From IMG/VR virus record IMGVR_UViG_3300033158_000305, positions 1 to 38,176 of that record: 38,176 bases of DNA; one strand, given 5' to 3'. This DNA is from a virus. Shown piece by piece: positions 28,873 through 36,135 of the stretch (the stretch's first letter is position 1; the number at the start of each line of letters is the position of its first letter). A model generated the notes under the pieces. That model searched no databases. It was given only the letters and a program-made list of their open reading frames with translations, and was not told the origin of the DNA. Both the position numbers and the translations under genes were made by a program.

Positions 28873-29924
28873 CGGCTGATCTCCTGCGGGGGCTGGCCGC
28901 GCCCGGCGGACGCGGCGGCGGCCTCGTAGGCGCTTTCCCACAGGGCCCACCGCTTCTGGATGGTCCACTCTGCCGCTAGGGCCTTGCCGTTGCGGCCCAT
29001 CTCCTCCCGCGCGTCCGGGTCGTTGACGAGCTCGCGGAGCCGGGCCGCCCACTGGTCCTCATTCCGGCACAGGTAGCCGTTCTTCCCGTCGATGACGAAC
29101 CCGCGGTACGGCTCCATGTCCTGGGCGATCACCGGCACCCCCCGGGCGAACGCGTCCAGCGCCTTGAGGTGAGACTTGCTGCGGTTGAACTTCACGTCGG
29201 CCAGCGGGGCCAGCGCGATGTCGAAATCGTAGTCGCGGTAGAAGTCCCAGACGTCCTCTTTCCAGATCGTCCGCCGGCACTGGCTGAGGACCCGCGGCGC
29301 GCGGACCCACAGGACCGGGGTGTAGTCGACGCCGATCGCGTGGAAGTCGGCCTGCGGGTTCGTCTCCAGGACGTGGATCAGCGCCTCCTGGATGCCGAGG
29401 ATGTCGATCAGGTGCGACGCGCCGCCCGCCCAGCCGATCGTCACCCGGTCCCGGCGGGTCCGCTCCAGCCGCAGCAGGTCCTCATGGATGCAGTTGGGCA
29501 GCACGATAACCGGCGCCTCGGTGACCTTGCCGAACTCCTCGGCCAGGTACTCCGTTGAGACGGTCACCGCGTCCGAGCGCCACAGCATGTACCGGATCGA
29601 CTCGCGGATCCGGTCATCGCACAGCGCCGCCAGCCCCGACGCCTCCGGGTGCAGGATGTCATCGTCGCACTCGTACACCCGGGCGCACGCGCCGTCCATG
29701 TCGTCCCAGATCTTGCGGCCCTGCGCGCCGACCGGCCGCTGCATGACCAGCACGTCGATGCCCAGGTCGGCGATGTCCTTGCGGGTGGGCGGCGGCGGGG
29801 TCTGGACCGGCGGGCCCTCGTAGAAGTGCTGGGACCGGTTGCGCAGCTCCTTGAACGGCTGGAACAGCCGGTGGTAGCCGGACCCGTCCGGCCCGGCGGA
29901 CACGCCGACGACATGCAGGACCAT
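28869..29924 (-). CDS. GT4-like glycosyltransferase
   Basis: A 351-residue GT-B enzyme: N-terminal half with GVSAGPDGSGYHRLFQPFKE and DVLVMQRPVGAQGRKIWDDM, then the donor-binding half with TIGWAGGASHLIDILGI (residues 162-178) and DFDIALAPLADVKFNRSKSH followed by LKALDAFARGVPVIAQDMEP. It would add a sugar in the cytoplasm. The start is ATG at 29924 with GAGGAG upstream; the frame continues upstream but without sensible protein. It is the first gene of the coupled sugar cluster and faces a divergent plus-strand gene across a 36-bp spacer holding phased repeats. Confidence 0.85.
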   Translation of the reverse strand: MVLHVVGVSAGPDGSGYHRLFQPFKELRNRSQHFYEGPPVQTPPPPTRKDIADLGIDVLVMQRPVGAQGRKIWDDMDGACARVYECDDDILHPEASGLAALCDDRIRESIRYMLWRSDAVTVSTEYLAEEFGKVTEAPVIVLPNCIHEDLLRLERTRRDRVTIGWAGGASHLIDILGIQEALIHVLETNPQADFHAIGVDYTPVLWVRAPRVLSQCRRTIWKEDVWDFYRDYDFDIALAPLADVKFNRSKSHLKALDAFARGVPVIAQDMEPYRGFVIDGKNGYLCRNEDQWAARLRELVNDPDAREEMGRNGKALAAEWTIQKRWALWESAYEAAAASAGRGQPPQEISR

Positions 29925-29934
29925 GTGACTCCTC

Positions 29935-29971
29935 GCGGTTAGCGCGGTTAGGGTGCGGTAATGAGCGGTTA
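29935..29971 (+). repeat. four phased GCGGT(T)A direct repeats
   Basis: GCGGTTAG at 29935 and 29944, GCGGTA at 29955, and GCGGTTA at 29965, that is at steps of 9, 11 and 10 bp, close to one DNA turn. They fill the 36-bp spacer between the divergent GT4 and 76-residue genes and run into the latter's first codons. Confidence 0.7.
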
Positions 29972-30191
29972 CGGACACTGGCTGGACCACAAGGGCGGCT
30001 TGCTCGGCCCCGGGCCGCTGGACGAGCCGACCGGCTGGGACCCGTACGCGCGGGTCACTCACCGGATCATGCGCCCTGGTCCCGGCCAGCTCGTACAGGC
30101 CGTCTCCTGGTGCGGACACCGGGTGCATGAGGTGCCCGGGCATGGCGCGGTTGACTGCCCGGAATGCCTGGAGGCGATCCGGGAGGGGTGA
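29961..30191 (+). CDS. 76-residue zinc-binding-type protein on the plus strand
   Basis: No plausible gene lies on the minus strand here. The plus frame has W-C-G-H (residues 50-53) and C-P-E-C (residues 67-70), a typical C-x-H...C-x2-C small zinc site, within an ordinary hydrophilic protein (TGWDPYARVTHRIMRPGPGQ). ATG with AGGGTG seven bases upstream. It is followed six bases later by a strong hairpin. It runs against the operon, so it has its own expression unit. Function unknown. Confidence 0.6.
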   Translation: MSGYGHWLDHKGGLLGPGPLDEPTGWDPYARVTHRIMRPGPGQLVQAVSWCGHRVHEVPGHGAVDCPECLEAIREG

Positions 30192-30196
30192 GAGGA

Positions 30197-30229
30197 CGGG
30201 ACGCGGCACCGCGCTACGGCCGCGTCCCG
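30197..30229. terminator. strong GC hairpin, likely bidirectional terminator
   Basis: CGGGACGCGGC (30197-30207) and GCCGCGTCCCG (30219-30229) form a perfect 11-bp stem with an 11-nt loop. It sits just after the stop of the plus-strand 76-residue gene and about 40 bases beyond the stop of the minus-strand capsid gene. No T-run follows, as is common in G+C-rich hosts. Confidence 0.65.
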
Positions 30230-30261
30230 CCCCCGTTCGTGGCAGAACCAGCTTGACTCGT

Positions 30262-30284
30262 AAAACGCCGTTACGAGGCGTTTT
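30262..30284 (-). terminator. hairpin spanning the capsid stop codon, AT ends
   Basis: AAAACGCC (30262-30269) and GGCGTTTT (30277-30284) form an 8-bp stem whose 7-nt loop holds the stop codon of the major capsid gene. On the minus strand the distal arm ends in TTTT. It could be an intrinsic terminator or an mRNA stabiliser for the capsid message. Confidence 0.5.
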
Positions 30285-31713
30285 GCAAGTACCTAAAAGC
30301 GCTGGCCGTCGCTACATCAGAACCAGTTCGCCAGAAGTAAAACCATCCGCTCTGACCAGTCGGGGCAATCGATCCCGTCGCCTGGACCATGGGCTCATAC
30401 AGCATGGAAGTGCCCACGCGGTCGCAGATGATGAAGTTGTCCCACGCGCCGTACACCATGACCGCCGAGCCGGTGCCGGTGGCCTTGGCGGTGGAGGACG
30501 TGATCGAGGTGGACTCGTAGATGGGCGTGCCCATCAGCTGCTCCGGGGTGCCGTCGCCCAGGTTGGCCCAGAAGGACGAGCCGCCGTAGACGTCCAGCGC
30601 GCGGGCCTTGTTGATGGTGGTGATGTTGGCCACCCAGGCGACGCTGTTGTCCAGCCGGAACCTTGCCGGGAGGGCGGCCTGCAGGTTGTACAGGTCGACC
30701 GCGCCGCCGGTGCCGTACAGCGCGCCGTTGGCGGTGCCGCCCGCGGCGGTGACCGCCTGCGCGGTGCCCAGCGCGGTCATGATGCCCTTGGGCGAGCCGC
30801 CGGAGTTGCCGGTGGCGGTCTGGGTGCCGATGGCGAACGCGGACTCCTCGAGCCGGTCCTTGGCGTCGGCCAGCAGCCGCGGCAGCTGGTCGGAGAAGTT
30901 CGTGTCCTGGTTCATCTCGAAGCTGCCGAACACCCAGGCCGCGCCCTTCTGCGGCCAGATCTGGATCTGCCCGACGGTGGGGGTCTGGTCGCCGGAAGCC
31001 GATCCCTCGGACAGCCACGCGGCGGTCACCCCGGCGGATGTGACGCCCTGCCAGGCGTTCGAGGTGGTCTGCACCACCCTTGCGATCCGCCGGAACGGGT
31101 TCGCGCTGCCGGAGTTGGTCAGTACGATCGTCGGGTCGAGAACGTACGGAAGCAAATAGCCCCCGTTCGCCAGGGTGAGCGAGAGAGCGGTCCGCTGCAG
31201 GCCCTCCCCGGTCGGGTCCTCCAGGTACTGGCGGAACGCGGAGACGTAATCGTCGGTGCCGGTGAGCAGGCAGTGCTTGGCCACGCCGGGCTGCTGCGCC
31301 TTGCGGGTCGCCTCCTCGCCCTCCTCCCGGCCGAGCAGCCCCTGCCTGGCGTGCGTCTCGATCGCGGTCATCGTCCGGGCCACCATGTCCCGCGGCGAGA
31401 CCAGGTTGTGCTTGACCCGGTCCAGGTCCTCGAACGGGTCCCGGCGCTGCAGGAACTCCGGGGTGCGGCGCGGGCCGCGATCCTCGCCGTCCTCGGTGTT
31501 CCCGTCCTGCCCGGCGGCCCGGGTGATGCCCTTGATCCGCTCCATCCGCATGATCAGCGGCTTGGTCGCGGTGTCCAGCTCCTCCCACCGGGCCACCAGG
31601 GTGTCCCGCAGGTCGCCGTCGCTCTCCTCGGTGATCGAGCCGTCGTCTTCCATCCGGCGCAGCTCGTTCTTGATCCTTGCCTGCTCATCGAGCATCTCGG
31701 CCAGTGTTGCCAT
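30271..31713 (-). CDS. major capsid protein, HK97 fold
   Basis: A 480-residue protein with an N-terminal coiled-coil delta domain (LAEMLDEQARIKNELRRMED, residues 1-65), a linker, and the HK97-fold shell domain: NPFRRIARVVQTTSNAWQGV, GQIQIWPQKGAAWVFGSFEM, LLADAKDRLEESAFAIG, MGTPIYESTSITSS, and the final YGAWDNFIICDRVGTSMLYE and TGSDVATASAFRYLQNAS strands. It directly follows the maturation protease: its ATG overlaps the protease TAA (TAATG). The delta domain is expected to be cut off by that protease after assembly. The last ~100 nt are clearly lower in G+C. Confidence 0.92.
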   Translation of the reverse strand: MATLAEMLDEQARIKNELRRMEDDGSITEESDGDLRDTLVARWEELDTATKPLIMRMERIKGITRAAGQDGNTEDGEDRGPRRTPEFLQRRDPFEDLDRVKHNLVSPRDMVARTMTAIETHARQGLLGREEGEEATRKAQQPGVAKHCLLTGTDDYVSAFRQYLEDPTGEGLQRTALSLTLANGGYLLPYVLDPTIVLTNSGSANPFRRIARVVQTTSNAWQGVTSAGVTAAWLSEGSASGDQTPTVGQIQIWPQKGAAWVFGSFEMNQDTNFSDQLPRLLADAKDRLEESAFAIGTQTATGNSGGSPKGIMTALGTAQAVTAAGGTANGALYGTGGAVDLYNLQAALPARFRLDNSVAWVANITTINKARALDVYGGSSFWANLGDGTPEQLMGTPIYESTSITSSTAKATGTGSAVMVYGAWDNFIICDRVGTSMLYEPMVQATGSIAPTGQSGWFYFWRTGSDVATASAFRYLQNAS

Positions 31714-33134
31714 TACTCGTCCCAGTCCAATCCGATCCGCTCGCGGATCTCCGCGCTCCTGATGCGGTACAGGGCGTGCTGGTGATACCGGGACGTGTCC
31801 TCCGCTGCGGGGGAGGCACCGGCGACCGCCAGCTCCAGGTCCGCGTCCTGTGCGTCCTGGAGCAGGCCGTACTCATCGTCTCCGGGGGAACCCGGCTCCG
31901 GGGCGTCCTCGCCGTACCGCTCGAGTCCGTCCCCGCCGGGAAGCTGCATGCGGACGCCGAGGATCTCGGCGCCTGAGTAGGCGGGCCACAGCACCGGCCC
32001 GTACTCACGCAGGCCCAGCTGCATCCGGCGGACCGTGACCAGCGCGCCGCCGCGGCGCCGGTACCGGTCGCCCGGCCCCATCAGCGCCGGGTCCGAGCGC
32101 ATGATCGCGCCGACGAAGCTCTGCGCGTTGATCGCGCCGGACCGGACCTTGGCCAGGATCCGCTCGGTGAACGGGTCGCCCGCGTCGTACCGGGTCCGGG
32201 TGAGCAGGCCGCGCCGCTCCGGGGTGATCTCCTCCGGCACGCCAAGCGGCACCTGGAACTCCGGCGCGTCGGCGCCGCTGGCCGTCTTGCCGTGGTTGTA
32301 CAGCACCTTGACGTGCGAGGCAAAGCCTCCTCTTGACCGGCGGATCCGGTCCAGCACCGCGTCGAACGCGTGCCGGTCGATCGTCTCGCGGTAGTGGCCC
32401 TGGTGGTCGTGGATTTCCGCGGGCTCGTCGAACACCGTCGCGTACGCCTCGACCAGCGTGCCGGTGCCGTCCCCGGCGGCCCGGGTGACGATCCGGCAGT
32501 CCTCCAGCGGGTACATCCGCAGGATCTCGCCGCGGCTGGCGCTCCCGCCGCTGTCCCCGCCGCCCACGTCGATGCCGAGGGCCTTGGCCTTCGCCCTCAC
32601 CTTCGGCAGGGCCTGCTGGCCGAACTCGGCGTCCTGCCCGATCCGGGCCAGCGCCGCCCGCACGTGCGCGGCGTCGGGGATGGGGAAGTGCCGCAGGCTA
32701 CGCGGCACGGTCCGGCCGGAGGAGTCCTTCTTGCCGCCCGGCTCGATGTAGGCAAAGTCAGAATCCGGCAGGTTGTTGACGTCCGCGGTGCTGATCGCGG
32801 CCCGGTCTGCTAGCTCGGTCATGCTCGCTCTTTTCGCTGTGCTGCCCTTTGCCTGCGCGCGGAGCCGCTCCCACTCGGCGACCGCCGCGGCCGCCTTGGC
32901 CTGCGTCTCGGCGGTGACCCCGCCGCCGCCCCTGGCCCACTTCTCGACGATCCCGACCGCCATGTGCACGGCCTCGGACTCCGGGTGGCCGGCCTGGATC
33001 AGGTCGTTGGCCACGTGCTGGTAGTAGGCATCTAAAGCAGGCAACTGCATGTTTTTGTGGTGCCAGAGGCCCTGAGCGGTATGGCCGACCTTCTCGTGCG
33101 CCAGGCCCGCCCTGAACAGCGAGTTGCTTGTCAT
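31713..33134 (-). CDS. prohead maturation protease with two N-terminal extra domains
   Basis: A 473-residue protein. Residues 25-100 form a helical domain (HVANDLIQAGHPESEAVHMA, GGGVTAETQAKAAAAVAEWE). Residues 108-188 match the DUF6582-like pattern (DSDFAYIEPGGKKDSSGRTV, LRHFPIPDAAHVRAALARIG, FGQQALPKVRAKAKALGI). From about 205 the prohead protease domain follows: EAYATVFDEPAEI, catalytic His281 in VLYNHG, and catalytic Ser339 in SGAINAQSFVGAI. The C-terminal acidic part (DAPEPGSPGDDEYGLLQDAQ) may serve as scaffold. ATG start with GGGGTGGGG upstream. It processes the portal-containing prohead. Confidence 0.85.
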   Translation of the reverse strand: MTSNSLFRAGLAHEKVGHTAQGLWHHKNMQLPALDAYYQHVANDLIQAGHPESEAVHMAVGIVEKWARGGGGVTAETQAKAAAAVAEWERLRAQAKGSTAKRASMTELADRAAISTADVNNLPDSDFAYIEPGGKKDSSGRTVPRSLRHFPIPDAAHVRAALARIGQDAEFGQQALPKVRAKAKALGIDVGGGDSGGSASRGEILRMYPLEDCRIVTRAAGDGTGTLVEAYATVFDEPAEIHDHQGHYRETIDRHAFDAVLDRIRRSRGGFASHVKVLYNHGKTASGADAPEFQVPLGVPEEITPERRGLLTRTRYDAGDPFTERILAKVRSGAINAQSFVGAIMRSDPALMGPGDRYRRRGGALVTVRRMQLGLREYGPVLWPAYSGAEILGVRMQLPGGDGLERYGEDAPEPGSPGDDEYGLLQDAQDADLELAVAGASPAAEDTSRYHQHALYRIRSAEIRERIGLDWDE

Positions 33135-33199
33135 TTTGTCCCCACCCCCTCACTGTTCGAGGTAGTCCGCGAGAACGCGGAGCAGAGCCGGCCGGGGTC

Positions 33200-33535
33200 C
33201 TATCCGTCCAGGTCCAGCCCGGCGTCCCGGGCGGCGGCCCGGGTGCGGGCCGCGAACGTCTGGTGCGGGGTCTGCCCCCAGGCCGGGCTGGAGTCCTCGG
33301 CCGCCGCGATGGCGCGGCGCAGCTCGTTGACCGCCAGCCGGATGTCCGGGTCCCGCTGGTACCGGGCCTTGCGCATCTCCCCGGTCAGCCGGGCGACCGC
33401 GCGGGACATGTGCGCCGGGTCCGGGTACTCCCGTCCCGCCTCGTCCCAGATGACCGCGGCCAGCCGCTGCGCCTCGGGCGTCGCGCCGGGCCAGGAGCCG
33501 ACCTGCCCGGCCAGGCGGCGGATCTCACTCACCAT
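33200..33535 (-). CDS. 111-residue helical protein between portal and protease
   Basis: An alpha-helical, charged protein (MSRAVARLTGEMRKARYQRD, IRLAVNELRRAIAAAEDSSP). Its ATG lies 11 nt inside the portal gene, so it is coupled to it. The position between portal and protease often carries a small minor-head or unknown protein in actinophages. No motif identifies its role. 65 bases without a gene separate it from the protease start. Confidence 0.7.
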   Translation of the reverse strand: MVSEIRRLAGQVGSWPGATPEAQRLAAVIWDEAGREYPDPAHMSRAVARLTGEMRKARYQRDPDIRLAVNELRRAIAAAEDSSPAWGQTPHQTFAARTRAAARDAGLDLDG

Positions 33536-35036
33536 CGTCCCCTTCCGACCGCCCGGCGGACGGGCCGCGCGCCCCGTTCGGCAGGGACGGCATCGTTCCG
33601 ACCCCGGCGGGCAGCGCGTTCGGCAGGTTCGGGTGGCCGACTCCCGAGAGCCGCTGCGGTACCCCGGCCTGCGGCGGGCGTCCGGCGATGACGCCGGGGC
33701 CGTGCTGCGGCGGCAGCTGGCTGTTCGGGCCGCCGGGCGCGTTCTCCCGCAGGGTGGACGTCTCCCGGCCGGTGACGCCGGGCGGCAGCGCGTTGGGGTC
33801 GGGCTGCAGCAGCGACAGGTCGCCGCTTTCCGCGGCCTGGATCGCGGACTCCCGGGTGAACCCGGCGTTGACGAACGCGGCCAGCGCCTGGGACCGGACC
33901 AGCGTGCTCTGCGCCCGGGCCAGCTCGCCTTCTCTCAAGGCCGCGATGCCGCCGACGTCGTACCACAGCCGCACCCCGTCCCGGTCCGCGGCGTGCGGGA
34001 CCAGCACCTCCAGGGCCGAGCACGCGGACCGCCAGGACGGCCGGGCCCACAGGTCCGCAAACCGGCGCATCGCGGTCTCGTACCCGGCGGACGCGGACGT
34101 GGTGCCGCCCGCGGTCAGCCCGCACACCTCGGCCGGGACGGCCCCGGCGGCCAGGATCCGCTCCACCCCGGCGCCCTGCACCGTGGTGAACTGCAGCTGC
34201 TCCAGCGACGACCCGGCCACCAGCAGGTCCGCGCCCTCGTCCAGGACCAGGGTCTTGCCCGCGTTGTCCGGCCCGCCGAACTTGGCCGCGATCCGGGTCC
34301 GCAGCTTCCGGATCGCGTCATCGGACAGCTTCTGGCTGTACTTCAGGATGACGCCGGGCATCGCGCCGTTGCTCACGTGCGCGATCTTGTACTCGGTCAG
34401 CCCGGAATCGCCGGTGATCTCCCGCAGCACCGGCGTGAGCCAGGACATGCCCCGCCACTGCGCCACCGGGTCCGGGTCCGGCGCCCAGTGCGCCACCTCG
34501 TCCGTGTCGTATATCTGCGGCTCCCGGTCGGAGTAGCCGAGCGGGCCCAGGTCCTCGGAGTACCCGGCCGGCCGCTTCCAGATCCGCCCCAGGTCGTCTT
34601 TGACCTCCTCGGAGATGATCGTCACCGTGTCCGGCCGCATCCGGACCAGCTCGCCGTCAGAGACCTTGCGGACGTAGGCGTTGCCCGCCATCCCCCGGTC
34701 CTGCTCCATCCGGGCCAGCAGGTCGCTGGAGGTCCCGTTCGGCCAGGGCACCTCGAGCAGCTTCAGGTCGGTGTTGCCGTACAGGCTGGAATCCGACCGG
34801 CGCTGGAACTTGAACTCGGCCTGGCTCAGCAGCGACATCCGGGTGAAGAACACCGCGAACACCGGGCCGCTCGACTGGTACACCTGCCGGGCCCGGGCGG
34901 CGAACCCGGCGGGCGGCGGCTCCTTGCCCCGGCCGCTGGGATCATCGGTGACGACCAGCGTGGCGCCGCTGAACATCGCCTCGTTGTACCCGTCGGTCCC
35001 GCCGTAGCGGCGCAGGAGCCGGTCGTATACGCGCAC
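33525..35036 (-). CDS. portal protein, HK97/phage_portal family
   Basis: A 503-residue protein with portal motifs: YQSSGPVFAVFFTRMSLLSQ, the LLARMEQDRGMAGNAYVRKV crown-to-wing region, EVAHWAPDPDPVAQWRGMSW, VLREITGDSGLTEYK, the Gly-rich LRTRIAAKFGGPDNAGKTLV, and VPAEVCGLTAGGTTSASAGY. The last ~80 residues are Pro/Gly-rich and probably disordered. It forms the dodecameric DNA channel of the head. GTG start with GGGAGGGG upstream. It follows the terminase gene group and precedes the protease, which is standard. Confidence 0.92.
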   Translation of the reverse strand: MRVYDRLLRRYGGTDGYNEAMFSGATLVVTDDPSGRGKEPPPAGFAARARQVYQSSGPVFAVFFTRMSLLSQAEFKFQRRSDSSLYGNTDLKLLEVPWPNGTSSDLLARMEQDRGMAGNAYVRKVSDGELVRMRPDTVTIISEEVKDDLGRIWKRPAGYSEDLGPLGYSDREPQIYDTDEVAHWAPDPDPVAQWRGMSWLTPVLREITGDSGLTEYKIAHVSNGAMPGVILKYSQKLSDDAIRKLRTRIAAKFGGPDNAGKTLVLDEGADLLVAGSSLEQLQFTTVQGAGVERILAAGAVPAEVCGLTAGGTTSASAGYETAMRRFADLWARPSWRSACSALEVLVPHAADRDGVRLWYDVGGIAALREGELARAQSTLVRSQALAAFVNAGFTRESAIQAAESGDLSLLQPDPNALPPGVTGRETSTLRENAPGGPNSQLPPQHGPGVIAGRPPQAGVPQRLSGVGHPNLPNALPAGVGTMPSLPNGARGPSAGRSEGDDGE

Positions 35037-35069
35037 GGCCCCTCCCGGCGTGTTCAGTTGTCAGTCAGG

Positions 35070-35276
35070 TCACTGCGCGCGGCGCTGGTAGTCCAGGATG
35101 GCGTCCAGGGTCTTCGCCCCGGGCGGCGGCGCCGGATCCGGCAGCGGGAAGCCGAGCACGGCGACCGCCGCGGACACGACGGCCAGCACGATGCCCGGGG
35201 CCAGCCACCATACCGCCAGCCAGCCCCCGGCCAGGGTCCCGGCCGCCCCGGCGATGACCGGTGCCCAGCGTCTCAT
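35070..35276 (-). CDS. 68-residue membrane protein
   Basis: One long or two short hydrophobic segments (VIAGAAGTLAGGWLAVWWLA and IVLAVVSAAVAVLGF), then a short Pro-rich polar tail ending in a helix (TLDAILDYQRRAQ). The ATG overlaps the TGA of the lipoprotein nuclease gene (ATGA), so they are probably expressed together. A membrane partner of the upstream lipoprotein is possible; no family is recognised. Confidence 0.7.
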   Translation of the reverse strand: MRRWAPVIAGAAGTLAGGWLAVWWLAPGIVLAVVSAAVAVLGFPLPDPAPPPGAKTLDAILDYQRRAQ

Positions 35277-35941
35277 GCCGCTCCCGTCACGTCCCTGGCG
35301 GGGACGCCAGCCACTGCCAGGGAGGTGATCCAGTTATCTGCTATTACCTGCCGGGCAGTGTCCAGGCGGCCCTGCCGCTCGGCCGCGCTGGTGCCCTGGC
35401 AAGTCCAGGTGCGAAGCGCCACCTCACTGCGGTCCTTGACGTTAGGGGCTATCGGCTTGCCCGGCGGCGGCGGCTGCGGCCACAGGTTAGCTGCGTCGTT
35501 CGCCCCGCCGAGCACCAGCGGGATGAGGTGGTCGAGCTCGGCGCGGGTGCCAGGAGCCAGCCCGTAGGCGGGCAGCGCCTGTTCGGCCTTGAACCGGCTG
35601 GTCTGATAGACCGGCGGCCGGTACGTGTCCGTGTCGTACGTGTAGTGCCCCCGGCTGTCCCTCGCGCACAGCACCCCGGCAGTAACCGCCGGATCGTACG
35701 CGCCCGGGGTGCAGGCCGGATCCGGGAGCTGCTCCGGCGTGGTGCCGCGAGCCACGCAGTGCTTCCCGGCCAGCGTGCCGGTGACCTTTCCCGGGTCGTG
35801 CACCTTCAGCGGAACCGGCGCGGACGCAGCCGGGGAGGCCAGGACCTCCGGCGGCGGCGAGACGGCGGGCGCGGAGCCCGCGCACCCGGCCAGGACAGCC
35901 AGCGCCGCGGCGGCCAGGTAACGCGCCGCCGTCGCAGTCAC
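35273..35941 (-). CDS. predicted lipoprotein HNH-type nuclease
   Basis: A 222-residue protein. The N-terminus has a hydrophobic stretch and lipobox LAGC with Cys20. A Pro/Ala-rich linker follows. The globular part (HCVARGTTPEQLPDPACTPG, GVLCARDSRGHYTYDTDTYR) ends in an HNH-like core ELDHLIPLVLGGANDAANLW (Asp137/His138, Asn148 or Asn152), a combination known in secreted bacterial HNH-like proteins. HNH genes near terminase often help packaging in the cytoplasm, but this one would be at the cell surface, where it could degrade incoming DNA. GTG start overlapping the TGA of the 50-residue gene. Confidence 0.8.
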   Translation of the reverse strand: MTATAARYLAAAALAVLAGCAGSAPAVSPPPEVLASPAASAPVPLKVHDPGKVTGTLAGKHCVARGTTPEQLPDPACTPGAYDPAVTAGVLCARDSRGHYTYDTDTYRPPVYQTSRFKAEQALPAYGLAPGTRAELDHLIPLVLGGANDAANLWPQPPPPGKPIAPNVKDRSEVALRTWTCQGTSAAERQGRLDTARQVIADNWITSLAVAGVPARDVTGAA

Positions 35942-36090
35942 GCCGCCGCTTCCTCCAGCTTCCGGGCGGGACGCACGTCGTCGTGCTCTACCGAGCAGCG
36001 GGCCAGTTCGTCCCAGGTCTCGTGGGGGCCGGGCTCGGTCAGCTCGCCGAACGCGTTCGGCCGGTCCAGGTTCCGCAGCGGCTCCACCAT
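35938..36090 (-). CDS. 50-residue acidic protein, SD within a hairpin
   Basis: Small and acidic (PLRNLDRPNAFGELTEPGPH, ETWDELARCSVEHDDV). ATG with GAGGAG seven bases upstream, which lies in the 3' arm of a perfect inverted repeat (36094-36135). Its stop overlaps the start of the lipoprotein nuclease gene, so control of this ORF may extend to the nuclease. No family is recognised. Confidence 0.65.
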   Translation of the reverse strand: MVEPLRNLDRPNAFGELTEPGPHETWDELARCSVEHDDVRPARKLEEAAA

Positions 36091-36093
36091 GAT

Positions 36094-36135
36094 CATCTCC
36101 TCAGCGCATGTCACGTGTCACCTTCTGAGGAGATG
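36094..36135 (-). promoter_or_regulatory. 11-bp inverted repeat sequestering a Shine-Dalgarno
   Basis: CATCTCCTCAG (36094-36104) and CTGAGGAGATG (36125-36135) pair perfectly around a 20-nt loop with CACGTG inside. On the minus-strand mRNA the first arm begins just after the stop of the 49-residue ORF and the second arm contains the GAGGAG of the next ORF. Confidence 0.65.
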
